This document shows, in pieces, positions 40,894 to 49,042 of a stretch of 64,000 nt of DNA (position 1 is the first letter of the stretch; each line of letters begins with the position of its first letter). The position numbers and the translations under genes were made by a program. The stretch covers positions 1 through 64,000 of the forward strand of contig CAYYLW010000002.1 in the NCBI GenBank assembly GCA_964472465.1, written 5' to 3'. Origin of the DNA: JAAYCI01 sp964472465 (GTDB lineage Bacteria; Bacillota; Clostridia; Oscillospirales; Ruminococcaceae). The notes under the pieces are model-generated. The model saw only the letters and a program-made list of their open reading frames with translations. It ran no database searches and was not told where the DNA came from.

Positions 40894-42231
40894 TTATCGG
40901 CGGTAGAGTGCCTGCCCGTTTTGGCCGCTTAGGTTGAAGGCGCAAAAGGGAACAAGCTCGCCCTCTGGCGAAACCACGTGAACGTGGCAGTGCTGCAAAC
41001 GTTTGGTGTCCAAGGTCCACGCGTCTTGAAACATCATGCCGGAAATGGCAAGCCGAGATTGTTGTTGCAGGGCGAGAAACCCTTCCAGAGAATCCTCTTT
41101 CGGCGGCCCCTCTTGGCTGCAAGCCCCCACGGGAGACCATTTTTGCGCCACCGCCTGCCGGGCCCTATCGCTGCTGGGGCGCGGGGGGGCCTTGCCACAG
41201 CAGGGGTGTGTGGCGGTTTGTACCCGCCGCCATCTTCCCCCGGCGAGGGTATAATCCGCATGAAAAGAACAAAGTGGGTGCTCTGCGCCGCCGGGCATAA
41301 AATCGGCCGCCTGCACCTGGCCGCCGCTCTGCTGTTCCAGCGCCCAAAGCAGCCCCGGCAGTGTGAGCCTCTCCTCGCGTTCCCAGGCCGCGCCATACCG
41401 GCCAAAATAGCTGATTGGCTGGAAGTGCACCCCCCGTACGGTGGGGCTATGCAGCGCGGCATATTCCAGTATGCTCCACACATCTTGTAGGTTGCAGCCG
41501 GGTTTCACCGTGGGCACCAAAACCACACCCAGCCCCGCCCGGCCACAGTTTTCCACGGCTTTTTTTTTCACGTTTAGCAAAGGCCTGCCGCGCAGTTCTT
41601 GGTAGGGGGCTTCGCGTGTTGAATCAAATTGCAGGAACACGGTTTGCAAACCCGCTTTTTTTAGGCTGTGCGCAAAGGCTTCTTCTTCGGCCAGGCGCAG
41701 GCCATTTGTGTTGATTTGAAAGAACGGGAAGCCTTTGCGGCGGCCCGCCTCAACAATTTCTGGCAGGTCTTCCCTCAGGCTGGGTTCACCGCCAGAAAGC
41801 TGGATGTTGAAGGGCCCGCCCTTTTCCAGCAACAGATCAAACCAGGCCAAAATCGTTTCCAAGCTGGGGTCTGGCGGGGCGGACGCGCTGCCGCCGGAAT
41901 TGGCAAAACAAACGGGGCAGGCCATGTTGCAGCGCGCCGTCACCTCCAGCAGCACACAACAACTGGCCTGCTGATGGTTTTCACACAGCCCACAGTCATA
42001 GGGGCACCCGTTTTTAGCGGCGCGGTGGGCCCCTATTGGCTTTTGTGGCAGGGGCTCTTTGTACCGGGCCAGGAAGCTGGCCTCACCCTGCCAGACCCGG
42101 GTTTCAAAAAAGCCATGCTCCTCGCAGCTTTTTTGCAGTAAAATCTCCTCTTGCTGCAACACATACCGTGCGTCTATCTTTTTCAGGCACACGGGGCAAA
42201 CGCTTTGGGCCGTACACAAGAATTTAGCCAT
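40894..42231 (-). CDS. Radical SAM protein of the molybdenum hydroxylase accessory set
   Basis: A 445-residue radical SAM enzyme. The 4Fe-4S motif is CNMACPVC near residue 102. N-terminal cysteines SVCPVCLKKI near residue 11 and NGCPYDCGLCENH near 74 resemble the Tes (MJ0619-like) and TrsS branch. The SAM-binding GGEPSLREDLPEI is near 145, with a C-terminal Cys-rich part (HPLCSFHADYTLAGG, ATHPCCG) that may hold a further cluster. It overlaps the C-GCAxxG-C-C gene by 8 bp. In Desulfovibrio (DVU1551-1559 region) a radical SAM gene of this kind travels with an aldehyde oxidoreductase and the other proteins found here at 49-56 kb. Substrate unknown. Confidence 0.8.
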   Translation of the reverse strand: MAKFLCTAQSVCPVCLKKIDARYVLQQEEILLQKSCEEHGFFETRVWQGEASFLARYKEPLPQKPIGAHRAAKNGCPYDCGLCENHQQASCCVLLEVTARCNMACPVCFANSGGSASAPPDPSLETILAWFDLLLEKGGPFNIQLSGGEPSLREDLPEIVEAGRRKGFPFFQINTNGLRLAEEEAFAHSLKKAGLQTVFLQFDSTREAPYQELRGRPLLNVKKKAVENCGRAGLGVVLVPTVKPGCNLQDVWSILEYAALHSPTVRGVHFQPISYFGRYGAAWEREERLTLPGLLWALEQQSGGQVQAADFMPGGAEHPLCSFHADYTLAGGRWRRVQTATHPCCGKAPPRPSSDRARQAVAQKWSPVGACSQEGPPKEDSLEGFLALQQQSRLAISGMMFQDAWTLDTKRLQHCHVHVVSPEGELVPFCAFNLSGQNGQALYRR

Positions 42232-42643
42232 ACAGGCCCACTCCCTGGGCTTCTAAAATATCCAGCATTTTTTCAAATGTGGCCACCATCAACTTGGGGC
42301 AAAACCCTGCCATGCCGCTGGGCGCACCCGCCAGCAATTCCCGGCACTCCAGGCTGCCGTACTCCTGTGTAAACCACGCCACCAGCTCCCGCGCCGGCGC
42401 TTGATAGCCTGCTGGCTCCGGCTGGGTAGCGCCGCGGGGAAAATAGGTGCCAATGGCGGCCACAGCGCCCGTTAGGGTGCCGCAGGTGCGCTGGGCGCAC
42501 ATGCCCCCGCCCAGTGCGCCCAGCGCACGCACCGCAAAGGGGTGGTCTAGCCCGCGCATGTCCAGCGAAAGCTGCATCATCACCTGGCTACAGTGCAGGC
42601 CATTTTGTAGTTGCTCTTTTACCAGCGCTTCAAGGCTTTGCAT
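42224..42643 (-). CDS. C-GCAxxG-C-C family protein (DVU_1555-like)
   Basis: A 139-residue redox-type protein with the conserved cysteines of the C_GCAxxG_C_C family: HCSQVM near residue 18, GGGMCAQRTCGTLTGA near 46-61, SLECREL near 97 and GFCPKL near 114. GGAGGG lies five bases before ATG 42643. The family has no settled function; a role in metal or cluster handling is often suggested by its cysteines. It is coupled to the radical SAM gene and follows the M20 peptidase gene by 23 bp. Confidence 0.82.
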   Translation of the reverse strand: MQSLEALVKEQLQNGLHCSQVMMQLSLDMRGLDHPFAVRALGALGGGMCAQRTCGTLTGAVAAIGTYFPRGATQPEPAGYQAPARELVAWFTQEYGSLECRELLAGAPSGMAGFCPKLMVATFEKMLDILEAQGVGLYG

Positions 42644-42666
42644 GCAAACCCTCCTTTGGCCTTTTT

Positions 42667-43944
42667 CTATTGGGCATCCGCCGCCTCATAGCCGCACCAG
42701 TCCAGCAGTGTGCAAGCCAAAACCTGGCAGGAATGCAGGTAGTCCTCCAGCCCAACCCATTCGTTGTTGGCGTGCATTTGCTCGGTTTTGCCCGGGCCAA
42801 AAATGACGGTGGGCGTGTGGCCGTACTGGTTTAAAAAACGGATATCGGCAGCGCCTTGGCGGCCACTGATGCTGGGCGCCTGCCCCAAAACGGTTTCGTA
42901 GTTGTGGCATAGGGTTTGCACAATGGGGCTATCCACGGGGATTTCAGAGGGTTCTGCAAAATAGCCGGTGTACACCACCTCCGGCGGGTTTTCGCGCAGC
43001 CAGGGTTCTTCCTCTGCGGCGCGGCGCGCAACAAAGGCCGCAAAGGCCTGTTTTACAGCGGCGGAGTCCTCGCCCGGCAAGGTGGCCAAAGAGCCTTTCA
43101 GTAAGGCGCTATCGGGAAAGGCGCTGTTGTAGCTTCCGCTGCAAAACTGGCCAATCATGCAGGGAACCGAGCCAAAGACGTCGGGATAGAGTGGGTGGGA
43201 CACCTGCTCGATGCGCAGGGCCTCAAATTCGGAAACGATTTGTGTGACCAGCCACCCCAGCCGGATGCCGCTTACGCCCAGGTCTCGCCGCTGTATTCCC
43301 GCGGCCTTGCCCTTCACCCGGATATCAAACCAGATGCGCCCAATGGAGCCGGGCTGCACCTGCATGCTGGAGGTTTCGCAGCAAATGCCGGCGTCCGCCC
43401 GGTAGCCCCGCTGTACACAGGCCAGGGTTCCGTTCCCGGTCAATTCCTCGTCCATCACATACTCGGCCAGCACATCCCCTTTAGGCTGTAGGCCGCAGGC
43501 TTTTACCGCCTTCATGGCCATGGTAAAAGCGGCCACACCGCTTTTCATGTCGGAGGTGCCGCGGCCATACATCTTGCCGTCCGCAATATCGGCAGACCAG
43601 GGCCCATGCTCCCAGTTTTCGGCCGCCCCCTCCGGAATCACGTCCACATGCCCATTGAACAGCAGGCTGCGCCCACCGCCCCGGCCGGCCCATTTCGCCA
43701 CCAGGTTGGGTCGCCCCTCATATGGTAAGGATTCTTTTACATACCCCGGGTGCTGGCGCAGCTCTTGCAGAGAGGGCACGAAACAATCCACTTCCAGCCC
43801 CATCTCCTGTAGTTGCTGCTGCAAAAAAGCCTGCACGGGCCCTTCGTCTCCGGTCACACTCGGTATTTGAATCAATTGCCGTAAAAAGTCCACCAATTCC
43901 TCGCGGTGTTCTTCCATCCAAGCACATACCCGCTCTTTGCTCAT
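42667..43944 (-). CDS. M20 family metallo-amidohydrolase (YgeY/ArgE-like)
   Basis: A 425-residue M20 hydrolase that cleaves an amide such as an N-acyl or N-carbamoyl amino acid. Zinc motifs are LLFNGHVDVIPEG near residue 95, YGRGTSDMKSG near 126 and VMDEELTGNGT near 163 (catalytic Glu in DEE), with the final ligand His in EQMHANNEWVG near 400. GAGGAG precedes ATG 43944. It is divergent from the PucR regulator. E. coli ygeY, in a purine-catabolic molybdenum hydroxylase cluster, is of the same broad type, so it may act on a ring-opened product. Confidence 0.88.
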   Translation of the reverse strand: MSKERVCAWMEEHREELVDFLRQLIQIPSVTGDEGPVQAFLQQQLQEMGLEVDCFVPSLQELRQHPGYVKESLPYEGRPNLVAKWAGRGGGRSLLFNGHVDVIPEGAAENWEHGPWSADIADGKMYGRGTSDMKSGVAAFTMAMKAVKACGLQPKGDVLAEYVMDEELTGNGTLACVQRGYRADAGICCETSSMQVQPGSIGRIWFDIRVKGKAAGIQRRDLGVSGIRLGWLVTQIVSEFEALRIEQVSHPLYPDVFGSVPCMIGQFCSGSYNSAFPDSALLKGSLATLPGEDSAAVKQAFAAFVARRAAEEEPWLRENPPEVVYTGYFAEPSEIPVDSPIVQTLCHNYETVLGQAPSISGRQGAADIRFLNQYGHTPTVIFGPGKTEQMHANNEWVGLEDYLHSCQVLACTLLDWCGYEAADAQ

Positions 43945-44183
43945 AAAAGGCTCCTCTTTTCAGTATTATTGTGAAAAACATCTCTTACCCGGAATAGTAG
44001 CACAAGCGGGCCCAAAGAAGAATAGAAGAATACAGTTTTTGCTTCACTTTTAGTACATTGGTACAATTGTCTTTTATGAGGCTACAAAAATAACCGCTAT
44101 TTTTCTATACAAATGTCAAATTGTTCCCGCTGCCATTTGGTGTTATCATACAAACACAAGTTTGCCAAACCCAGGAGGCAGCC
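43945..44183. promoter_or_regulatory. Divergent control region between M20 and PucR genes
   Basis: Holds TTTTAGTACATTG at 44048-44060, within ACATTGGTACAATTGT, which contains the dyad ATTG-GTA-CAAT. The same 13-base word with one change (TTTTAGTACAATG) lies at 45895-45907 before the dehydrogenase-symporter-MOP genes. Candidate PucR operators. Confidence 0.45.
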
Positions 44184-45863
44184 ATGAGTATTGAATTGCG
44201 GGACGTAATGAAAATATTTCCATTTTCGATGGCCCGGTTGATTGCAGGCGAAGCGGGGCTCTCCCGCCCGGTGATTTCGGCCAACATCCAGGAGGTGCCC
44301 GATGTAGACCGCTGGATGAAGGGGGGAGAGATTGTGTTCACGGCCGGATACGCCTTCCAAAGCGCGGAAAACGGCTGCAAGATGATGGAAAAATTGAACC
44401 AGGTGGGAATTGCGGCCCTGGCCATAAAGCCGGGGCAGTACCTGTCTATCATTCCAGATGCGATGATAGAATGCGCGAATAGCCTGGGGCTACCCCTGTT
44501 TGAACTGCCGCAGGATTTGCCTTATATGGATTGCATTATCGCCATATTTGAGCAAATTACACAAAAGCAACTGTCCTTGCTAAAGCGGGTGGATAGGGTA
44601 CACGCCATGCTTACCCAAACCATTCTGAACAAAGAAGGGCTGGACGGAATTTGCGATATTTTGTATGAGGTGACGGGCAACCCGGTGTTCATCACAGATT
44701 CCCACGGGGCCGTGTTTGCCGATAAGACCCACGCGGAGGATGAGGCAGATACCAACAACTATAGAGAGATGATTTTGGGGCAACTGGAGCATTATTTCTC
44801 CCGCAGTGAGGAGAAGCATTTGCGGGAAAACCAGTGCAATATCCTTTCGCCAGGGCCCGGCCTGCGCCTGCTTATTGTGCCCATTGCGGTGCAGGCAAAG
44901 CGGATTGGCTATCTGATTTTAGACATGGTGCACAACGAGATGCTGGATGTGGACATGATAGCGTTTGAGCAGGCCAGCAGCATGGTGGCTGTGGAATTTT
45001 TGAACGAAAAGGCCCTGTGGCAACAGGAGCAAAAAGTACGTGAACAGCTTTTGGAAGATTTGCTGATGAAGCACTATGGAGATGAAAAACTGGTGATTCA
45101 ACGCGGTAGATACCTAGGCTTTGACATGACAGGGCGCTACAGCCTGTTTGCCATTGATGCGGATTCGTTTGAAGAAAAACTGAAAAACGAAATGATGGAC
45201 CTGGGAGAGGAGCGAGTGCAGCAAATCAAAAGCCAGGTGCAGCAGAAAATACGCGCCGGCATGGAAAAATACCACCGCCCCAGCCTTGTGTTAGATAGAA
45301 GCATGGGGGCCATTGGGATGATTAGCATCCGCAAAGATTCGGATGTGCAGGAATGTGCCCTTGTGATTGGCGAGATTTTGGAGGAGCTGAACAAGCTGAA
45401 CACCAGCCTTTCTTTTTCGGCCGGGATAGGAAGGATTAAACAGGGGATTCGGCATGTGGAAAAAGGTAGCCGGGAGGCCCTGCTGGCCATGCGTGCCGGG
45501 CGGAATTTGCAGGTGGAAAATGAAACCGGGCGGGTGCATACCTTTGATGAGGTGGGTTGCCTGAGTTTTTTGTGTGAGCTGACTGGCTCCACCGCCATGC
45601 AAGAATTTTACGAGGAATACCTGGGTTGCCTGCAACAGTATGACCAGGAAAATAACGCCGAACTGATTAAAACATTGAAATGCTATTTCGCCTGCAACAA
45701 AAATTTGCGTAAAACGGCGGAAATGTTGTTTGTCCATAAAAACTCCGTCATTTACCGGCTGGGGAAAATTGAAACCCTGATGGGCAAAAAGCTAGACCAC
45801 CATCAAACTTCTTTTGATTTGCAACTGTGCCTAAAACTTCAAAGCATCCTGCGGGATGTGTAA
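44184..45863 (+). CDS. PucR-family transcriptional regulator
   Basis: A 559-residue regulator. Residues 1-120 form the PucR N-terminal sensor (MKIFPFSMARLIAGEAGL, VQ-like IQEVPDVDRWMKGGEIVFTA), a GAF-like region follows, then a GGDEF-like/CdaR domain, and a C-terminal HTH near residue 510 (LRKTAEMLFVHKNSVIYRLG). PucR proteins respond to purine or other heterocycle intermediates. ATG 44184 has AGGAGG seven bases upstream; an earlier in-frame ATG lacks one. It sits between the M20-radical SAM operon and the dehydrogenase-symporter-MOP genes and probably controls both. Confidence 0.9.
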   Translation: MSIELRDVMKIFPFSMARLIAGEAGLSRPVISANIQEVPDVDRWMKGGEIVFTAGYAFQSAENGCKMMEKLNQVGIAALAIKPGQYLSIIPDAMIECANSLGLPLFELPQDLPYMDCIIAIFEQITQKQLSLLKRVDRVHAMLTQTILNKEGLDGICDILYEVTGNPVFITDSHGAVFADKTHAEDEADTNNYREMILGQLEHYFSRSEEKHLRENQCNILSPGPGLRLLIVPIAVQAKRIGYLILDMVHNEMLDVDMIAFEQASSMVAVEFLNEKALWQQEQKVREQLLEDLLMKHYGDEKLVIQRGRYLGFDMTGRYSLFAIDADSFEEKLKNEMMDLGEERVQQIKSQVQQKIRAGMEKYHRPSLVLDRSMGAIGMISIRKDSDVQECALVIGEILEELNKLNTSLSFSAGIGRIKQGIRHVEKGSREALLAMRAGRNLQVENETGRVHTFDEVGCLSFLCELTGSTAMQEFYEEYLGCLQQYDQENNAELIKTLKCYFACNKNLRKTAEMLFVHKNSVIYRLGKIETLMGKKLDHHQTSFDLQLCLKLQSILRDV

Positions 45864-46231
45864 GTATACTAAAATAACTGGAAGATAATTGGTTTTTTAG
45901 TACAATGACACCAAAGGTTGGCTGTGCTATGATGTGGCTGGAATACCAGCGGCAAAACCAGCAATGAACCCAATAGGAGGCGGCCCAGCGGTGGCCGCTT
46001 TCCTTTCAGCCACTATCATTAAGAAACAGAACAACACCCAAAACCCCTGTTTTCCATCCGGTAGGGAGGTTGGTTAAATTAGAGTTTGGCATTTTTGCCT
46101 GGTTCTAGTACAGAAAACGTTTCACGGCCCGTGCCCGGTACACTGCGCAGGAATACGAATTCTCTTGAATACCCGCAGCCCAGTTAAACCATTGGTAGAA
46201 GAAACCAATTGAACACAAGGGAGGAAGAGAT
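45864..46231 (+). promoter_or_regulatory. Intergenic region with terminator and operator-like motif
   Basis: TTTTAGTACAATG at 45895-45907 repeats the motif before pucR, and a partial copy (TTCTAGTACA) is at 46103-46112. GCGGCC (45980-45985) with GGCCGC (45993-45998) plus TTTCCTTT forms a modest terminator. AAACCATTGG and AAACCAATTG lie near 46187-46212, just before the dehydrogenase. No gene and no recognised riboswitch (including Moco) seen. Confidence 0.4.
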
Positions 46232-47359
46232 ATGGTAAAAGCAGCAGTTTTTCTAGGAAAGGAAAAAATGGAGGTGCGTGAATTTCCGAAGCCAGAGGTG
46301 GCCCCGGATCACGCCCTGCTGAAAGTGGCTGCCTGCGGTGTTTGCGGTACAGACCCGCACATCTACATGGGGCATCTCAACGTGCCCGCACCGCTGATTA
46401 TTGGGCATGAGTTTTCGGGCATAGTGGAGGAGTTTGGAAAAGAGTATTTGATGCAGGACATGTATGGCCAGCCCTTGAAAGCGGGCGACCGCGTGGCCTT
46501 GGGCACCACGATGAACTGTGGCAAATGCTACTACTGCCGCTTTACCCCACACCGTAACAACATGTGCGCCAATTGTGATATTTACGGCATCACCATGGGC
46601 ATTGACCGTGCGCCCTCCCTATGGGGCGGCTATTCGGAGTATGTGTATCTGCTTCCGGGCTCCTGGATGTTCAAAATTCCCGATGATATGAGTTTTGAAG
46701 TGGCCGCCTTGTCCGACCCTTGCGCCTGCGCCACCCGCACGGTAGAGCGTGCCTTCACGCCGGGTATGCCAGGGTCTGCGGATAGCTTTGGGGTGAACAG
46801 CAGCGTGGTGGTGCAGGGGCTTGGCAGCATTGGGCTTTTGGCGGCCGCCTACGCAAAAGCCGCCGGGGCCTATCCGGTTATCGGCATTGAGGGAAACCCC
46901 ACACGGATATCGTACGCCAAGAAATTTGGCTGTGACATTGTGATTGATATGAACGAATACCCCACGGCAGAAGAACGGGTGGCCAAGGTGAAAGAGTTGA
47001 CCCGGGGCCTGGGTGCCGATGTTGTGCTGGAGATGGCCGGTGTTCCCGCCGCCTTCGCGGAATCCATGCAACTGGTGCGCTGTGGCGGCAAGCTGGTGGA
47101 GTTTGGGCACTTTTCCAACGTGGGCACCACCCCCCTCAACCCCCAAGATATCGTGAACAAGGATTTGGATATTCACGGCGTGTTTGCCTATCCCAACACC
47201 CAAATTGGCGTCGCGCTGAATTTCTTGCACAATTTTGCGGATCGATTCCCCTTCCACGAGCTCATCACACACCGTTTCAATGTACAGGATACCGAAAAAG
47301 CCATTTTGGCCGGGCGAGACAAAACCTGTGTGAAGGCAATGATTGTGAACCCGGTATAA
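46232..47359 (+). CDS. Zinc-dependent medium-chain alcohol dehydrogenase
   Basis: A 375-residue NAD(P)-dependent dehydrogenase with intact zinc sites: catalytic CGVCGTDPH near residue 35 and GHEFSGIVEE near 62, and structural-zinc cysteines MNCGKCYYC near 95 with NMCANC. The nucleotide motif is VVQGLGSIGLLAAAYAKAAG near 195. GGGAGG precedes the ATG. Upstream of the symporter and MOP enzyme, it could supply or consume the aldehyde handled by the MOP oxidoreductase. Substrate unknown. Confidence 0.9.
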   Translation: MVKAAVFLGKEKMEVREFPKPEVAPDHALLKVAACGVCGTDPHIYMGHLNVPAPLIIGHEFSGIVEEFGKEYLMQDMYGQPLKAGDRVALGTTMNCGKCYYCRFTPHRNNMCANCDIYGITMGIDRAPSLWGGYSEYVYLLPGSWMFKIPDDMSFEVAALSDPCACATRTVERAFTPGMPGSADSFGVNSSVVVQGLGSIGLLAAAYAKAAGAYPVIGIEGNPTRISYAKKFGCDIVIDMNEYPTAEERVAKVKELTRGLGADVVLEMAGVPAAFAESMQLVRCGGKLVEFGHFSNVGTTPLNPQDIVNKDLDIHGVFAYPNTQIGVALNFLHNFADRFPFHELITHRFNVQDTEKAILAGRDKTCVKAMIVNPV

Positions 47360-47439
47360 AGCGGCAGGCGAAACCCAGTTCTGTTTGTGCACGTTTTGCG
47401 TTTTTAGGCTGAACGAGGATTCAAAGGGAGGAATTTGGG

Positions 47440-48909
47440 ATGAGTAGCAGTACTTTATTCGTAATTTTGATGGTTATCTATTTGGTTGGCACCGTTATAT
47501 TTGGCGTTGTAAAGGCGAAAAAGCAAGATGAGGGTACCACGAAGGACTGGTTTGTGGGTGGTGGCAAGGTGTTTTGGGTTGCGGTGGGCTTTACCATTGC
47601 GGCCGCCTGGCTGGATATGGCCACCATCTTTTTAAACTCTGGCGAAGGTTATGTGGTGGGCATCTCGGCATTTTGGTACTTGGCCGGGGCAGAAATGGTG
47701 GCCTTCCTCATTATGACCTTCTTCTTTGCCAAACCCATTCGCAATACCGGCATGATTTCCCAGGGTGAGATGATGGAAAAACGCTTTACCCCGGCCATCC
47801 GCCCCTTTTATGCCATCATCTGGGTGTTTTCCCTCTGTGGCTACGCGGCACTCAGTTTCCTGGTCTTTAATGAGTTCTTGCAGTTCCTGTTTGGGGTAAA
47901 CCAGTTTGTTTCGGCCGCTATCTGCTTGGTGGTGGTGTTGGCCTTCCAACTATTTGGCGGTTTTGCCGCCACCGTTTACGCCGATTATATCCAGGGCGCT
48001 TTAATCATCGTGGGTTCCATTGTACTGGGCATATTTGCGGTAAAGGCTGCCGGCGGTATGGGCAACATCGCCGCTGCCGTTCCGGCCGAATTTCTGAACC
48101 TCTTTGGTATTGGCGGCGGGGAAATATTGGCCCTTACGGTGCCCCTGATGCTGGCCTTTGTGATTGAGCCCACCCTTTGGATGCGGGTGGTTTCCTCCCG
48201 CAGCTTGCGCAGCGCACAAAAAGCCAACCTGTTTGCGTTTGTTGTGTACATCCCCGTGTGCATAGGCACCCTGCTTACCGGCCTGGCCGCCTATGTGCTG
48301 TACCCCAACTGGAATCAATCGCTGAATATGATTGCCGTGGATATGGCGGAAAACCTGTTCCCGGCCCCTGTTACCGCCATCATTTTTGTGGCCATTATTG
48401 CGGCGCTTATCTCCTCTTTCAACGCCTTCATGAGCGCCGCCAACATGAACCTCAGCTACGATTTTATCCCCTCTATCTACGCGGCCATCAAGAAAAAGCC
48501 CTTCCCCGAAAACAAATACCGTTTTGTTAGCCGGATTGGCATGGTGGCCATCGCCTTCCTGGGCACCTTTATCGCCCTGTGGCTGCCTTCACTGGTGGAG
48601 ATTCTGTCTTTCTCGGGCGCCTTGGCCGCTTCGGGCCTGTTCCTGCCGGTGTTCTGCATGTTCTTTAGCAAAAAGGTGAACACCACCGGCGCCATGGCCA
48701 GCTTCGTGGTGGGCTCGGCCTCCCAGCTCATCCTGTTTATTATAGACAAAGTCTCCACCACGGGCGGGCTGGGCTTCGACGCATTCTTTGTCTCCTTCCC
48801 GCTGGCGTTTGTGGCCTTGCTTGTGGGCACCTACCTGGGTCGGCACAAACCACCCACGGCGGAACAACTGGCCCCCTTCGATATGAGCCGTTCTTCCGAG
48901 GCGAAATAA
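47440..48909 (+). CDS. Sodium:solute symporter (SSS family)
   Basis: A 489-residue membrane protein with about thirteen hydrophobic segments, of the SLC5/SSF type. Visible family sites are KDWFVGGGKVFWVAVGFTIA near residue 35, GFAATVYADYIQGALIIVGS near 173 and ALISSFNAFMSAANMNLSYDF near 325. It would bring in an organic acid, amino acid or heterocycle with sodium. GGGAGG precedes the ATG. It lies between the dehydrogenase and the MOP enzyme, which suggests it imports their substrate. Confidence 0.9.
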   Translation: MSSSTLFVILMVIYLVGTVIFGVVKAKKQDEGTTKDWFVGGGKVFWVAVGFTIAAAWLDMATIFLNSGEGYVVGISAFWYLAGAEMVAFLIMTFFFAKPIRNTGMISQGEMMEKRFTPAIRPFYAIIWVFSLCGYAALSFLVFNEFLQFLFGVNQFVSAAICLVVVLAFQLFGGFAATVYADYIQGALIIVGSIVLGIFAVKAAGGMGNIAAAVPAEFLNLFGIGGGEILALTVPLMLAFVIEPTLWMRVVSSRSLRSAQKANLFAFVVYIPVCIGTLLTGLAAYVLYPNWNQSLNMIAVDMAENLFPAPVTAIIFVAIIAALISSFNAFMSAANMNLSYDFIPSIYAAIKKKPFPENKYRFVSRIGMVAIAFLGTFIALWLPSLVEILSFSGALAASGLFLPVFCMFFSKKVNTTGAMASFVVGSASQLILFIIDKVSTTGGLGFDAFFVSFPLAFVALLVGTYLGRHKPPTAEQLAPFDMSRSSEAK

Positions 48910-49042
48910 ACGTTTTGCCCAAAGCAAGCAGGCTTCCTTGGCCAAGGCCTCCAAAGCATTCACCCAAAGGAAGGCCTGCTTGCTGCCATTCACTTATTGT
49001 CCCGCAGTGTACTGGGGATTCATACAAAAGGAGCGAAGGACT

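Noticed and set aside
46013..46231. Molybdenum cofactor riboswitch before the dehydrogenase-MOP genes
   Set aside because: Hairpins are weak and I could not find the conserved Moco RNA core; left as unassigned.
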